Positions 25,899 through 35,099 of a stretch of DNA of 64,000 nucleotides are shown one piece after another. How positions within the stretch are numbered: the stretch's first letter is position 1; the number at the start of each line of letters is the position of its first letter. The notes under the pieces were generated by a model, which had not been told where the DNA came from, did not search any database, and saw only the letters and a list, made by a program, of their open reading frames with translations. Position numbers and translations under genes: made by a program. This DNA comes from Dinoroseobacter sp. (GTDB lineage: Bacteria; Pseudomonadota; Alphaproteobacteria; Rhodobacterales; Rhodobacteraceae): positions 45,878 through 109,877 of the forward strand of contig JASJAW010000004.1 in assembly GCA_030066795.1 (NCBI GenBank). Direction: 5' to 3'.

Positions 25899-27193
25899 CT
25901 GATTTTTTTGAAGGGATCGAGACAGTCCGTTTTGAAGGTCTCGACGGCGGGGATTTGTCTTACCGCCACTATGACCCGAACGAAGTCGTGATGGGAAAAC
26001 GGCTGGAGGATCACCTTAGGTTCGCAGTGGCATGGTGGCATAGTTTTGCGTGGCCGGGGGGAGACCCGTTCGGTGGCCAGACATTTGAACGCCCGTGGTT
26101 CGGCGACACAATCGAACTTGCGCGGCTCAAGGCGGACGTCGCCTTCGAACTCTTCGAGATTCTCGGGCAACCGTTCTTCTGTTTTCACGACGCGGATGTG
26201 CGCCCTGAGGGTCAGGATTTTGCGGAAACGACCCGCAATCTCGAAGAGATCGTCGACTATATCGGCGAGAAAATGGAAAGCACGGGCCCACGTCTCCTCT
26301 GGGGCACTGCAAACCTCTTCACACATCGCCGATATATGGCTGGTGCGGCAACCAACCCAGATCCGGAGGTCTTTGCCTATGCTGCCGCCACCGTGAAGAC
26401 TTGCATGGATGCGACCCACAAGCTCGGAGGTGAGAACTACGTCCTTTGGGGCGGGCGCGAAGGCTATGAGACGTTGCTCAACACGGACCTGAAACGCGAG
26501 CGAGACAACGCGGGGCGTTTCCTGCAGATGGTCGTCGAATACAAACACAAGATCGGCTTTCCCGGTACGATCCTCGTAGAGCCCAAGCCGCAAGAACCAT
26601 CCAAACATCAGTACGATTACGATGTCGCAACAGTGTATGGCTTTCTGAAGGACTATGGTCTGGAGAACGAGGTCAGACTCAACATTGAGCAGGGCCATGC
26701 AATTCTGGCGGGGCATTCGTTTGAGCACGAAATCGCGCTCGCGGCATCTTTGGATGTTTTCGGTTCCATCGATATGAATCGAAACGACTATCAGTCGGGG
26801 TGGGATACGGATCAGTTCCCCAATAACGTTCCCGAGGTCGCTTTGGCATATTATGAGATTCTTCGCGCAGGTGGTTTTTCCACGGGAGGCACGAATTTCG
26901 ATGCCAAGCTACGTCGGCAATCTCTCGAGCCTGTTGATCTTGTGGCGGCACATGTCGGCGCGATGGATGTGTGTGCCCGAGGCTTAAAGGCTGCAGCCGC
27001 AATGCTGAAGGACGGTGCGCTCGAGGAGGCACGTGCCCGGCGATATTCCGGCTGGAGCGATGCACAGGTGAGTGAGATGCTTCGAGGCGGCCTAGACGAA
27101 TGCTACAGAGCAGCATCGGAGGGCCGCTACGCGCCGAGCCCACGTTCAGGTCAGCAGGAGCGTCTCGAGAACCTTGTAAACAAATACGTATAA
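25895..27193 (+). CDS. xylA: Xylose isomerase
   Basis: A 432-residue class II xylose isomerase interconverting D-xylose and D-xylulose with two divalent metals. The catalytic histidine is His98 in [42 protein letters not shown] and [14 protein letters not shown] carry the metal ligands; the C-terminus GRQ-like [15 protein letters not shown] is typical. In the usual NHATLAGH block the first residue is changed (QGHAILAGH), but His and Gly remain. ATG overlaps the xylulokinase stop; AAGGAG lies upstream. Last gene of the operon. Confidence 0.95.
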   Translation: MTDFFEGIETVRFEGLDGGDLSYRHYDPNEVVMGKRLEDHLRFAVAWWHSFAWPGGDPFGGQTFERPWFGDTIELARLKADVAFELFEILGQPFFCFHDADVRPEGQDFAETTRNLEEIVDYIGEKMESTGPRLLWGTANLFTHRRYMAGAATNPDPEVFAYAAATVKTCMDATHKLGGENYVLWGGREGYETLLNTDLKRERDNAGRFLQMVVEYKHKIGFPGTILVEPKPQEPSKHQYDYDVATVYGFLKDYGLENEVRLNIEQGHAILAGHSFEHEIALAASLDVFGSIDMNRNDYQSGWDTDQFPNNVPEVALAYYEILRAGGFSTGGTNFDAKLRRQSLEPVDLVAAHVGAMDVCARGLKAAAAMLKDGALEEARARRYSGWSDAQVSEMLRGGLDECYRAASEGRYAPSPRSGQQERLENLVNKYV

Positions 27194-27394
27194 ACCTTTC
27201 TTGCCGAGCCCGTACGAGAACCATCTGGGTTCCTTCCAGCCGAAGGCCCGGCGAACCCGATACCGACTTGGACGCTATACCCCCCCCCTTGCTCTTATGC
27301 TTCGGCTGTTACATTCTTGCGAGGATGTCTGTTTCACCGCTTGGTCTATTCGCAAACGGACCAGAGCGTCGCCATGCTTTGGGAGGAATGTGTC

Positions 27395-28234
27395 ATGACA
27401 TCCAAGAGCGCAGATTCTACGCCGCCGGATAAGCTGACGCCGCAGCCGCCAACCACGCCTAAGGTCAACAAGCTGACTACCGATGATATAACCGCGTCGC
27501 TGAAAGAAGGGTTTTCCGATTTTCTGGCGCGCCCGTTTATGAGCGGCTTTTTCGGCTTGTTCTACGCAGTATTCGGGATTCTGTTTGTTTGGATTCTGGT
27601 CTGGCTCGGCAAGATTTGGATGCTCCTTCCCGCCGCTGTCGCCTTTCCGCTTTTTGCGCCTTTCGCGGCGGCCGGGCTCTATGAAATGTCCCGAAGGTTG
27701 CAAACGGGAGAGAGTTTCGGCTGGGCAGAAATTTTCACCGTTATGGCCAATCAACGCAAGCGAGAGATGGGCTGGATGGCCTTTGTTACTCTTTTTATTC
27801 TGTGGGTATGGTTTTACCAGTTTCGGACTGTGCTGGTAATCGTTCTGCAGGACTCGTCGTTCTCGGATTTAGACGGGTTCTTCAACACCGTATTGTACAC
27901 TATGGAGGGCTGGACCTTTCTTGCGATTGGGACCTGCGTCGGAGCGTTTCTTTCCGCGGTTCTGTTTTCGGTGACTGTCGTGGCCATGCCGATGCTCCTA
28001 GACCGGGAAATCGATTTCGTTTCTGCCATGTTAACTTCCATTCGCGTTGTTACCGAAAACCCGTTGGTCATGCTCGCCTGGGCAGCGATCATCACACTCA
28101 CCATGTTGCTATCTCTGGTTCCAGCGTTTCTGGGTCTGATCTTTTCCCTGCCAATTCTTGGCCACACCACATGGCATCTCTATCAGCGGGCCGTTCAACC
28201 AGAAGAAGGAAACTCTATCCAACCATCTCCTTGA
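27395..28234 (+). CDS. DUF2189 integral membrane protein
   Basis: A 279-residue protein starting at ATG 27395 after GGGAGGAA. A proline-rich cytoplasmic N-terminus of about 40 residues is followed by DITASLKEGFSDFLARPFMS and about six hydrophobic helices (GLFYAVFGILFVWILVWL, MLLPAAVAFPLFAPFAAAGLYEMSRRLQTG). Those blocks mark DUF2189, a family of uncharacterised alphaproteobacterial membrane proteins. It follows the sugar operon on the same strand after about 200 bases with no visible terminator but is not an obvious part of it. Confidence 0.85.
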   Translation: MTSKSADSTPPDKLTPQPPTTPKVNKLTTDDITASLKEGFSDFLARPFMSGFFGLFYAVFGILFVWILVWLGKIWMLLPAAVAFPLFAPFAAAGLYEMSRRLQTGESFGWAEIFTVMANQRKREMGWMAFVTLFILWVWFYQFRTVLVIVLQDSSFSDLDGFFNTVLYTMEGWTFLAIGTCVGAFLSAVLFSVTVVAMPMLLDREIDFVSAMLTSIRVVTENPLVMLAWAAIITLTMLLSLVPAFLGLIFSLPILGHTTWHLYQRAVQPEEGNSIQPSP

Positions 28235-28748
28235 GCTGTCACGTATCATTTTTTGTTCGAAGGATATCAACGCTCAGATTGAGTGTTTTTCGGTCACCAA
28301 TCAGCGTCGTGTTTCAACTGGGCCGCAGAAACCCGGCGCAGAGACGAGACGCAGGAATGCCGCATCCAAGTGGCTCAGAGGCTCAGACAAGGGTGTCGTT
28401 ACCCACTGCAGGCAAAGCACCCTAACAATCACAACACCAGAGTAGGTAAAGTTACCGTTTCGCTGGCTTCGCCTCTCGTCAGGGCAAGAGCGCGACGCCC
28501 GATGTGACCTTAGTTGTTTACGGTGTTCGAAAGGATAATGACGCAACCCTTTCAAAACCTCATCCACTAGTGTGACAATTTATTGCGGTTTTGCCCTATC
28601 AGAGACTACTCTTGCATTCACGGCTGGGTCTTGCGTTGTCCCTTAGCCCCGGCGGGGTGATTTTCGGCGTTGGCCATATCACGTCTGGACCAATACGGCT
28701 CAAAATATACACTGGCCACCAATCTGATGCGGGAGCAGAACTCGAAAA
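28235..28748. other. Intergenic spacer at the edge of the accessory region
   Basis: About 510 bases without a recognisable gene or RNA. Base composition becomes visibly more A+T-rich towards 28700, marking the transition into the accessory gene at 28749. Confidence 0.4.
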
Positions 28749-29942
28749 ATGTCAACGCCTCTTCTAACTGTTGGCAACTTTCGGACCGTTACTGAGGAGA
28801 ACGAGATATTAAGAGTTAGCTGCACGGTAAGTGACGGGAACAGCTCCGATGCCGATCTTTGGTTTGAGGTATCTGGCCTTCCTCCAGCTTCGACCATTGA
28901 TACAGCTGACGCATTTTTAGCTCCATGCCTTCTTTTTGCATTGAAGCGCCACTCTAGTATTCATTTTAATGTGCCTATTTCAGATTGTTTGGTGCAGCAA
29001 GCTGACGATATTGCTCATATTTTTGGGATTCAACTCGGACTAAATACGAAACTCGCAATTAAATTTTCTCATATTACCATTGTTGAAAGGAAACAGAGAG
29101 GGGGAATTACCGGATTTTCGGCTGGTGTCGATAGTTGGTTTTCTCTCAAGAAGAACCTATTAGATCTTCCAGAGTCCTCTAAAAAACTTACTCATTTATT
29201 AGTAAATGACGTTGGCGCCAATACAAGCGAGCATAAGAAGGAACAAGTTCTTAGACAAGCTGAGAAAGCGGCGGGTAAGTTCAACCTGGGGTTGGTTGGT
29301 GTTAATAGCAATATGAGCGCCTTTCTCAGTATGAACTTCCAGCAAACCCATACCGCAAGAAACGCTTCGACCGCGCATTTGCTTTCTTCGATTTGCGATA
29401 CTTTTTACTATTCTTCAACTGACACTTACACGGAGGCCGGGGTCTTTCCGACCTATGATATGGCCTATGCTGACACGATTCTTTTATCGCTCTTGTCCAG
29501 TGACGCAATTGCCTTGAGATCAACGGGATCAGCTTTTAGCCGAGCTGAAAAAACTCATGAAATACTCGACGTCCCAGATATCGGTGAAAATCTTGACGTT
29601 TGCGTAAACCACCGTCATGCCGGCCCCAAAATTAACTGTGGTTATTGCTGGAAGTGTCTACGAACCGAGGTGACTCTTGAGGCTTTTGATGTTCTCAGCC
29701 ACTTTGAACCAGTCTTTGATCTGGATGCCTACCGGCGAAGGCGGTGGACGTATCTCCGTGAAATCTCCTTGAGTAAAAAACCGACGGAGCGGGAAGCGTT
29801 CGATCTTGCTTTGGGCTCTGGACTTGTGGGACCAAAGTTGCTTGTCCAAATACAGGGAGTATTTGTTCTCTTGGTGCGACGAATGGTAATTGGGCGGTTT
29901 AGAAACGCTCTGCGTTCTTGGCTATCTGGCGCAACACGCTAA
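28749..29942 (+). CDS. PP-loop ATP-pyrophosphatase-like protein with Cys cluster (QueC-like architecture)
   Basis: A 397-residue protein. GFSAGVDSWFSLKK at about 122-135 is a variant of the SGGxDS PP-loop that binds ATP in N-type ATP pyrophosphatases. At 297-303 CGYCWKC, with another Cys about ten residues before it, resembles the zinc site of QueC. The 120 residues before the PP-loop and 90 after the Cys cluster match nothing I recognise; the C-terminus has a hydrophobic stretch flanked by Arg. QueC makes preQ0, but this protein lacks the QueC length and surrounding motifs, so it probably adenylates another substrate. Codon use is more A+T-rich than the flanking chromosome, suggesting transfer. 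No partner gene is adjacent. Confidence 0.65.
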   Translation: MSTPLLTVGNFRTVTEENEILRVSCTVSDGNSSDADLWFEVSGLPPASTIDTADAFLAPCLLFALKRHSSIHFNVPISDCLVQQADDIAHIFGIQLGLNTKLAIKFSHITIVERKQRGGITGFSAGVDSWFSLKKNLLDLPESSKKLTHLLVNDVGANTSEHKKEQVLRQAEKAAGKFNLGLVGVNSNMSAFLSMNFQQTHTARNASTAHLLSSICDTFYYSSTDTYTEAGVFPTYDMAYADTILLSLLSSDAIALRSTGSAFSRAEKTHEILDVPDIGENLDVCVNHRHAGPKINCGYCWKCLRTEVTLEAFDVLSHFEPVFDLDAYRRRRWTYLREISLSKKPTEREAFDLALGSGLVGPKLLVQIQGVFVLLVRRMVIGRFRNALRSWLSGATR

Positions 29943-31689
29943 AGTTTTCCAGCAGTTTCTTGTCCGGATTATTGGCGCCAGTGTTTTTTAGTGGTGTTTT
30001 CTGCTATCCTCGGCGTGCTTGTCATCGACGAGTGCCCTGCAAGTTCCACATAGATATTTTAAGCGAATAGATGCGCTTTTGAAGCTTAAGGCTTTGCGCC
30101 ATCCGGAATTAGTGCCTTCTTTGAAACGCTGTGTTTTCAAGGTTTACTTCAAATTCTCTACTACTCATTTGCAGATTTATTCCTGTCTGCCTGGGGACAA
30201 TACCCGTTGGTCTATTGGTACATTGCGCTCAAGGTCCGTGCAAAAATCTCCCAACCCTTTTGGGGTAAGGAAAAGAAGAAGCATGCTCGTCAGTCATTGG
30301 CTCTCTGCTCTTGATTTCCCCGCGACAGAGTCAATGCGTTTGAGCCAGTGTTTGCCCAGAGTATTCTGAATTCGATGTTGTCGAAATTTTGAGGAAATAG
30401 ACGCGAGCTTGATAGCCCTTAACCTCTCGCAGGCCACTTGCGAACATTGTCTTACGTATGTTTGGAAAGAGAAAGCCTGAACTCCAGTCGCCCGTTTCTG
30501 GCAAAACGGTCTGTTGAAGAAGTAGGAATTCGTATGCTTCTTCGCCTATCCCGGGTATCGGTGTCCAACTCACGTAGCGGATAAGCAACAACATCGAGGC
30601 CAGGGCATGAACGAAAAGCTCGTGCTAAGCTGATTGTGTCGGAAGATATCGCAGCCACACCGACAATGACTCTGACGGCTACAGAAGTACCATCGCTTGG
30701 CGCCGGAGTGCCGTATTGACGGCGGGGCAAGGCGGTGTCGGGACGGTATCGAGTCGGCAGACGGGTGGGGAAGGGGCTCAAACTACATCGTGGAAGCTCA
30801 CGCCCGAAGTTCGATGGCACACGCCTGTCGAAGCTCGTGAAGGCGAGTTGTTAGATAGAAATGATCTTGGATGTACGGGCCTTCGGCGAGACTTCGCAGC
30901 CCGTCGGCGCTACAACGCATCGGTTTCTGCATTCCATAAACCTGTCAATGCTTGCGTTGGAAACGGTCGCTTCCTTCGCTAAGAGGAGCAGCCGGTCTGA
31001 CCGACTACCTGCTATCGCATAGAGGCGGGAGTTCCGAGGCTTTGTTCGAACAGGATGAGTTCTCGACCGATCAGTAGCCTGCGCCAACCCGAGTTCCAAA
31101 ACTAAGTGCTGAACGATTGGGAAAGCGAGATCACGGGCAGAGATTGGAATTCATTAGGTCCACATCCGCGACTTGGTTAGCAGCAGTGAGCATATGCGGC
31201 AGACACCGCGGAGCAATGCCTCGAGAAACACTTGGAAGCCAAAGTCGGAGGAGTGGTGGCTGTGCACGCAGTCCCGAGCGATCCAGTCTCGGATCGAAAT
31301 TCCCTGATAACAGGGAAAATACAGGGAAAATCACGTGTTTCTCTAATTCAGGTCAGAGCACTGACTAGAAAAACGCGGGTTTTCCGTGCTTTACGTTGGA
31401 ATTCCTGAAAATGCCAAACAGGGAAATATTGACGTCGAACAGGGAGTAAAAATGAGAAATCAGGAGGCGCTCTACGCAAGGCTTTCGAGGAAGAGACGGC
31501 GCTTTGAGCGCCATCCAACACTAACCTTTCGTCTCGGAGTGTAGTCCTAGCCGGAGTATTGTGGGTCGGCCAAAGCACCGAGGGCTTTGGAGATGAAAGG
31601 CCAGCAGATAAGCGCCATTATGTTAAGTTCGGGCAGCGCGCCGCAGTAGGCCCAATCAGGCCCTGCAGAGGCGATGCGCGCGCTGCTCT
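29943..31689. other. Gene-poor accessory stretch with short repeats
   Basis: About 1.75 kb with no gene I can support. Near 30090-30310 one plus-strand frame reads a hydrophobic segment (LLQILYYSFADLFLSAWG) without a start codon, possibly a gene end. Around 31300-31450 a cluster of CAGGGA repeats occurs, listed separately. The rest looks like decayed or non-coding DNA. Confidence 0.4.
31301..31445. repeat. Cluster of CAGGGA repeats
   Basis: TCCCTG ATAA CAGGGA forms a small palindrome at 31301-31316. ACAGGGAAAAT is repeated in tandem at 31310-31320 and 31321-31331, and AACAGGGA recurs at 31417-31424 and 31438-31445, 21 bases apart. This could be an iteron-like or recombinase-associated site or chance; no replication or recombinase gene is intact beside it. 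Confidence 0.4.
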
Positions 31690-32321
31690 CTAGATAGCAA
31701 GATCGTAGACCCATGCTGAAACAGCTGCGCCCGTGGACTTGATGTGATCAGCATGCGTGAAACCTGATACACGCTTGCGCGGCTTCAGGTCGTGATCCCC
31801 GTCTTCAAACCAACTCATCTGGATGTTCGGGGAAAGCTCGTACTGCCTGACTCTTCCATCGAGCCAAACTGGTCGCGCGTTCCCTGGCAGATCAGCGTTG
31901 GGGTCCGCAGGTGCTTCAGATGGTCAGTCCGAAGCTTATCGGGTTTTCCAATAGGGTGAAATGGATAGCCTGCGCAAAGTAACCCAGCGACGCGATCCGC
32001 TTCAAAGAGTTCATCCGCGATCATACTGGCAACACGCCCGCCCATAGACTTGCTGCCTATGATCAGAGGACCATCGAGCGGAAGTGCTTCGATTGCAGCT
32101 AGATACTCTGAGTTCAGTTTTTCGGCACGCGGCGGGGGTTTCCGGGTGCCCTCAGTTCGGCGGGCAGCCATGTAAGAGAATTCAAACCGAACAACTCTTA
32201 AGCCCTGTTCAGCTAATGCTTCCGCGATCGCTGTCATCGCAGGGGAATCCATCGGCGCACCGGCGCCATGCGCAAACAGGACCGTTGCTTGTGCTGGATT
32301 GGGTCCGAGGTACTTTCTCAG
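31690..32321 (-). pseudogene. Frameshifted alpha/beta-hydrolase (KANL3/Tex30 dienelactone-hydrolase-like)
   Basis: VLFAHGAGAPMDSPAMTAI, VVRFEFSYMAARRTEG, IIGSKSMGGRVAS (nucleophile Ser) and LICQGTRDQFGS (acid Asp) identify the KANL3/Tex30-type hydrolase family. The frame stops at 31815 after a nonsense tail, but the missing end continues in another frame: YELSPNI, then SWFEDGDHDLKPRKR with the catalytic His, ending at 31690. A one-base loss around 31843-31845 explains it. No ATG precedes VLFAHG in frame; a stop lies at 32337-32339 and the only near-cognate start is CTG 32321 with GGAG ten bases upstream. The gene is therefore probably inactive at both ends. Confidence 0.75.
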
Positions 32322-32598
32322 TGTTAAGCAACTCCTTCAAGAATTCGGTGGAAGCTTGGGTACTCCCCACCACGTGCATGGCTTTGGGATAACTCCGTTC
32401 CAGCGCCGATAACGCTTCGACAGCGATGTCGCACGTCAGCGAACCGTCTGAAGGATTTAATTGCCTGTAGCTAGTATACTGCACATTGCCCAAATTCGAG
32501 GTCATTCCCTAGACCTTCAGCACTGGTTTGCGTCATATTATCACCCAAAAAGAGAATAATACTCAAAGGCTTGACGCAAGGCAGCTGGCAAAACGGGA

Positions 32599-33729
32599 AT
32601 GAACACGGCCGCGGACATAAGGCAATCGGATATTCTTGATCGATGTGTCTCCATCGACCTCGAAGTCGATCCTGAGAAGGCGAAGATTTTCGCCTTCGCG
32701 GCTGTCGCGCGCGACCCAGATAGCCCTAGCCTCGTTGTGAAGGGCCACGTTGATGCGGGTTTACCCAGGCTCGACGAATTCTGTCGAGGCTTCGATCACG
32801 TTGTTGGGCACAACATTCTTCGCCATGACTTGCCATATCTCGCAGCCGCCTCGCCGAGGTTTCTGAAGCTGGCTGAAGCTCCGATCGACACGCTGTGGCT
32901 CAACCCTTTGGCATTTCCGCGAAACCCCTATCACCACCTGGTCAAACACTACCAGGATGGTCGCCTGCAGACAGGGCACATCAATGATCCTGAATTCGAT
33001 GCACGTCTGGTGTTCGAGGTTTTGGAGAACCAACTCAGCGAGTTTCGCCGGCTAAACGAGCGGACGCCGGACGCCCTGATTGCCTATCACTATTTGTGCT
33101 GTTGCACGCCAAACAGCGGCGGCTTTGATCAGTTGTTCTCTAAGATCCGCAGTGCAGCCGTCCCGACGCAGAGTGAAGCTGAGGAAGCAATCCGCAGATT
33201 GCTTACGGGAGTCGCTTGTTCTGCAATGGTTGAACAAACCCTCGCTCGTCTGGACGACAGCAGTCTCTGTTGGCCCATGGCGTACGCGCTGTCCTGGATT
33301 TCCGTGGCAGGTGGGGACTCCGTCATGCCGCCCTGGGTTCGCATGCAATTCCGGGAAGCATCGCATATTGTGAAGGTCCTAAGGGATACAAACTGCGGTG
33401 ATCCGGCTTGCGAGTATTGCCGCACTCAAAGCGACCCTAAACAAGCTCTTAAGCGTTGGTTCGGCTTTGACGACTTTCGTCCCGAGCCCATCGATGAGTT
33501 TGGACGTCCGCTACAGGAACGTATCGTTGAGAGTGCGATGCAGGGCGAAAGCCTTCTAGGCATTCTCCCTACGGGAACCGGCAAATCGATCTGCTATCAA
33601 ATCCCCGCACTCTCGCGTTTTGACAAGACGGGTGCGTTGACCGACTTCTTCAACACAATCCGCTCGCAGCAGTCATCTGACGTTTTCGGTCAGGTTCTCT
33701 CGCGCGGCAGACGGGGTGATTGCCCGTGA
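32599..33729 (+). pseudogene. Truncated RecQ-type helicase with N-terminal DEDD exonuclease domain
   Basis: The N-terminal 140 residues look like a DnaQ-type exonuclease: SIDLEVD (Asp20, Glu22), VVGHNILRHDLPYL (Asp77) and NDPEFDARL (Asp134); the usual DEDDh histidine position reads Asn. After a linker with a Cys cluster (CGDPACEYC), the RecQ start follows: FGFDDFRPEP...ERIV and the Walker A GILPTGTGKSICYQIPAL (LPTGTGKS at 323-330). RecQ homology ends at GALT (to 33642), exactly where VVISPLVALM should follow, and is replaced by an unrelated tail to a stop at 33729. Full relatives are very large; all helicase motifs after motif I are missing. A deletion or insertion joined this end to the SinR-like gene that follows. 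Confidence 0.75.
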
Positions 33730-33742
33730 GATCGGTGATCTA

Positions 33743-34048
33743 TTGTCATCATATATGGTGTCTTTTCGGCTTGAGCACGATGAAAGCTGTTGTAAGCGGC
33801 GGGACAGTGTATTCGCAGCAATTCTTGCTGAGGCTCAGGGGGAAGGGCTCTGGAGGGAAATGTCATCTCTCGTTGTATTGAAGTCTTCAAAAACTGCCGA
33901 GAACCTAGCGAGCTCGATTTATGGAGGTTCGGCAAAGTACAGTGTGAAAGACACACTTCTGGTCGTGGAACCAAAAAACCGGAACCTATGCGACGAGGGG
34001 TCGAGTGCTGTTCCCTACCACACTCAAGACCTTGTCCTACTAATCTGA
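33743..34048 (+). CDS. Cas2/SinR-like small protein, paralogue A
   Basis: About 101 residues. VSFRLEHDES, a helix around RDSVFAAILAEAQ, WREMSSLVVLKSSKTAENLA and DTLLVVEP follow the pattern of SinR/Cas2-like ferredoxin-fold proteins (Y-x-L near the start, W-x-x-L-x-S-x-x-x-x-x-S in the middle, D-x-L-L-V-V late). It aligns along its whole length with the proteins at 38887-39189 and 39242-39577. TTG 33743 gives the same N-terminal length as paralogue B; ATG 33755 is the alternative. It starts at the truncation point of the helicase gene. Possibly an RNase-like or toxin-like relic; function unknown. Confidence 0.6.
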   Translation: MSSYMVSFRLEHDESCCKRRDSVFAAILAEAQGEGLWREMSSLVVLKSSKTAENLASSIYGGSAKYSVKDTLLVVEPKNRNLCDEGSSAVPYHTQDLVLLI

Positions 34049-34139
34049 GCCACATGCATGAAAAAGCTAGAGTTCTGTCAAACTCGCCATTCGTCACGCC
34101 TGCGCGACTTCGGTACCGTTAAATGGCTGCGGAATGGGA

Positions 34140-34176
34140 GAAAGCCGACACTTACGTCAATGAAGTGTCGGCTTTC
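34140..34176. terminator. Fourteen-base perfect inverted repeat between convergent genes
   Basis: GAAAGCCGACACTT at 34140-34153 pairs perfectly with AAGTGTCGGCTTTC at 34163-34176 across a nine-base loop. It lies between the ends of a plus-strand gene (34048) and a minus-strand gene (34232), the place for a bidirectional terminator, though no T-run follows. Confidence 0.5.
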
Positions 34177-34231
34177 GGTGGGCGGAATTGGCTGCCCGCA
34201 AGGCCGGTCGGATTGGTCCGAAACCATGCTT

Positions 34232-34684
34232 TCAGATATGAACGCCGCGCCGTTTCAATTTACCAGTGAGGCGCATACCATCTCGCATGCTCATGCCGAG
34301 CAAGGCGAGGTTAAGGGAGCCGGCAATAAGTTCCAGCGCTTGGACCACATAAAACGCTGTATCGAAATCTGCGGCCCGCGCTTTTGAGGCGAGGAAGAGC
34401 GCGCATGGGATTAAGATAAAAACGCCGTTGGCCGCGATGATCGGCATGCGCCGAGCTTTCGAGCCGAGAACGCCGCCGCGCCGCCCGTTCGCGCGCTTGA
34501 AGCCAGATGCCCCGACCGCGGCCATTGCGGAGATGAGAAGCAGCATGCCCCATGGGATCGCTGTTTTGACGGCGAGAATCTGGGCCTCGGTGCCAAAAAG
34601 TTCGGCCAACAGCGTCGAGAGCCAGAAGGTTGCAATCGTGACAGAGGCGATAGCTCCGGCGATGGGATGAATGGTCTTGTTCAT
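34232..34684 (-). CDS. Four-helix membrane protein, unknown function
   Basis: A 150-residue protein with four hydrophobic stretches (IASVTIATFWLSTLLAELF, AIPWGMLLLISAMAAVGAS, MPIIAANGVFILIPCALFLA, YVVQALELIAGSLNLALLG) separated by basic loops. GGAGGACCC precedes its ATG. It is the last gene of the MarR-controlled minus-strand operon with cytochrome c, cytochrome b561 and an ABM-fold protein, 23 bases after the latter. It may be a partner of the cytochromes; no heme-ligand pattern is evident. Not recognised as a named family. Confidence 0.7.
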   Translation of the reverse strand: MNKTIHPIAGAIASVTIATFWLSTLLAELFGTEAQILAVKTAIPWGMLLLISAMAAVGASGFKRANGRRGGVLGSKARRMPIIAANGVFILIPCALFLASKARAADFDTAFYVVQALELIAGSLNLALLGMSMRDGMRLTGKLKRRGVHI

Positions 34685-34707
34685 GTTGGGTCCTCCGAAA
34701 GCATGAG

Positions 34708-35064
34708 TCAGTCGGCTGCAATCACAGTGTAGAGGGCAGGGTTCGCGATCACGTCTGCGGGTGGCTGGAACACGCCTGCAGCGCGCATTTCCTCGGTCGC
34801 GGCCATGAAAGCCTGCGCGCTTTCCCAGCGGGCGACGTTGACAAGCTCGAACCGGGCCTGCTGTGTGACGGAGCCGTGCAGCTCGGTCGAGATGTACCCA
34901 GGTTGCTCGGCGAGGAAGTCTCGTGCGGCCTCCCAGGCGGTGATCGTGGCCTCGCGCTGACCTTTGGGAACTTCGAAAGTGTTGATGAGCACAACATCAG
35001 CGAGCGCCGGGCCCTCTGTGAGGCCAAGGGCGAGGGTTAAAGCGAGGATGGTAAAGGGTTTCAT
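34708..35064 (-). CDS. Exported antibiotic-biosynthesis-monooxygenase-fold (ABM) protein
   Basis: A 118-residue protein. ATG 35064 is chosen because GGAGG lies seven bases before it; it begins a signal peptide ending GPALADVV. The mature part VLINTFEVPKGQREATITAWEAARDFLAEQPGYISTELHGS and FELVNVARWESAQAFMAA is the ferredoxin-like ABM fold, usually found in cofactor-free monooxygenases or heme-degrading enzymes. Export is unusual for the family and fits the neighbouring periplasmic cytochromes. One ATAGC-NN-GCTAT operator (35075-35086) lies directly before its ribosome site. Confidence 0.8.
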   Translation of the reverse strand: MKPFTILALTLALGLTEGPALADVVLINTFEVPKGQREATITAWEAARDFLAEQPGYISTELHGSVTQQARFELVNVARWESAQAFMAATEEMRAAGVFQPPADVIANPALYTVIAAD

Positions 35065-35074
35065 TGAAGCCTCC

Positions 35075-35086
35075 ATAGCTTGCTAT
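35075..35086. promoter_or_regulatory. MarR-type operator, ABM gene copy
   Basis: ATAGCTTGCTAT is a perfect inverted repeat of ATAGC around TT. Three more copies of the motif flank the divergent marR and cytochrome genes about 850 bases away. Its place just before the ABM ribosome site suggests a separate promoter controlled by the same regulator. Confidence 0.65.
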
Positions 35087-35099
35087 ACAAGTTGACGAA

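Noticed and set aside
30331..30594. Minus-strand frame of 87 codons in the gene-poor stretch
   Set aside because: No ribosome site, no family, flanked by non-coding DNA; likely chance.
32209..32505. Minus-strand frame of 98 codons overlapping the hydrolase start
   Set aside because: Composition is coding-like in the first half but it matches no family and runs antiframe into the hydrolase; GGGA abuts the ATG. Not supported enough to list.
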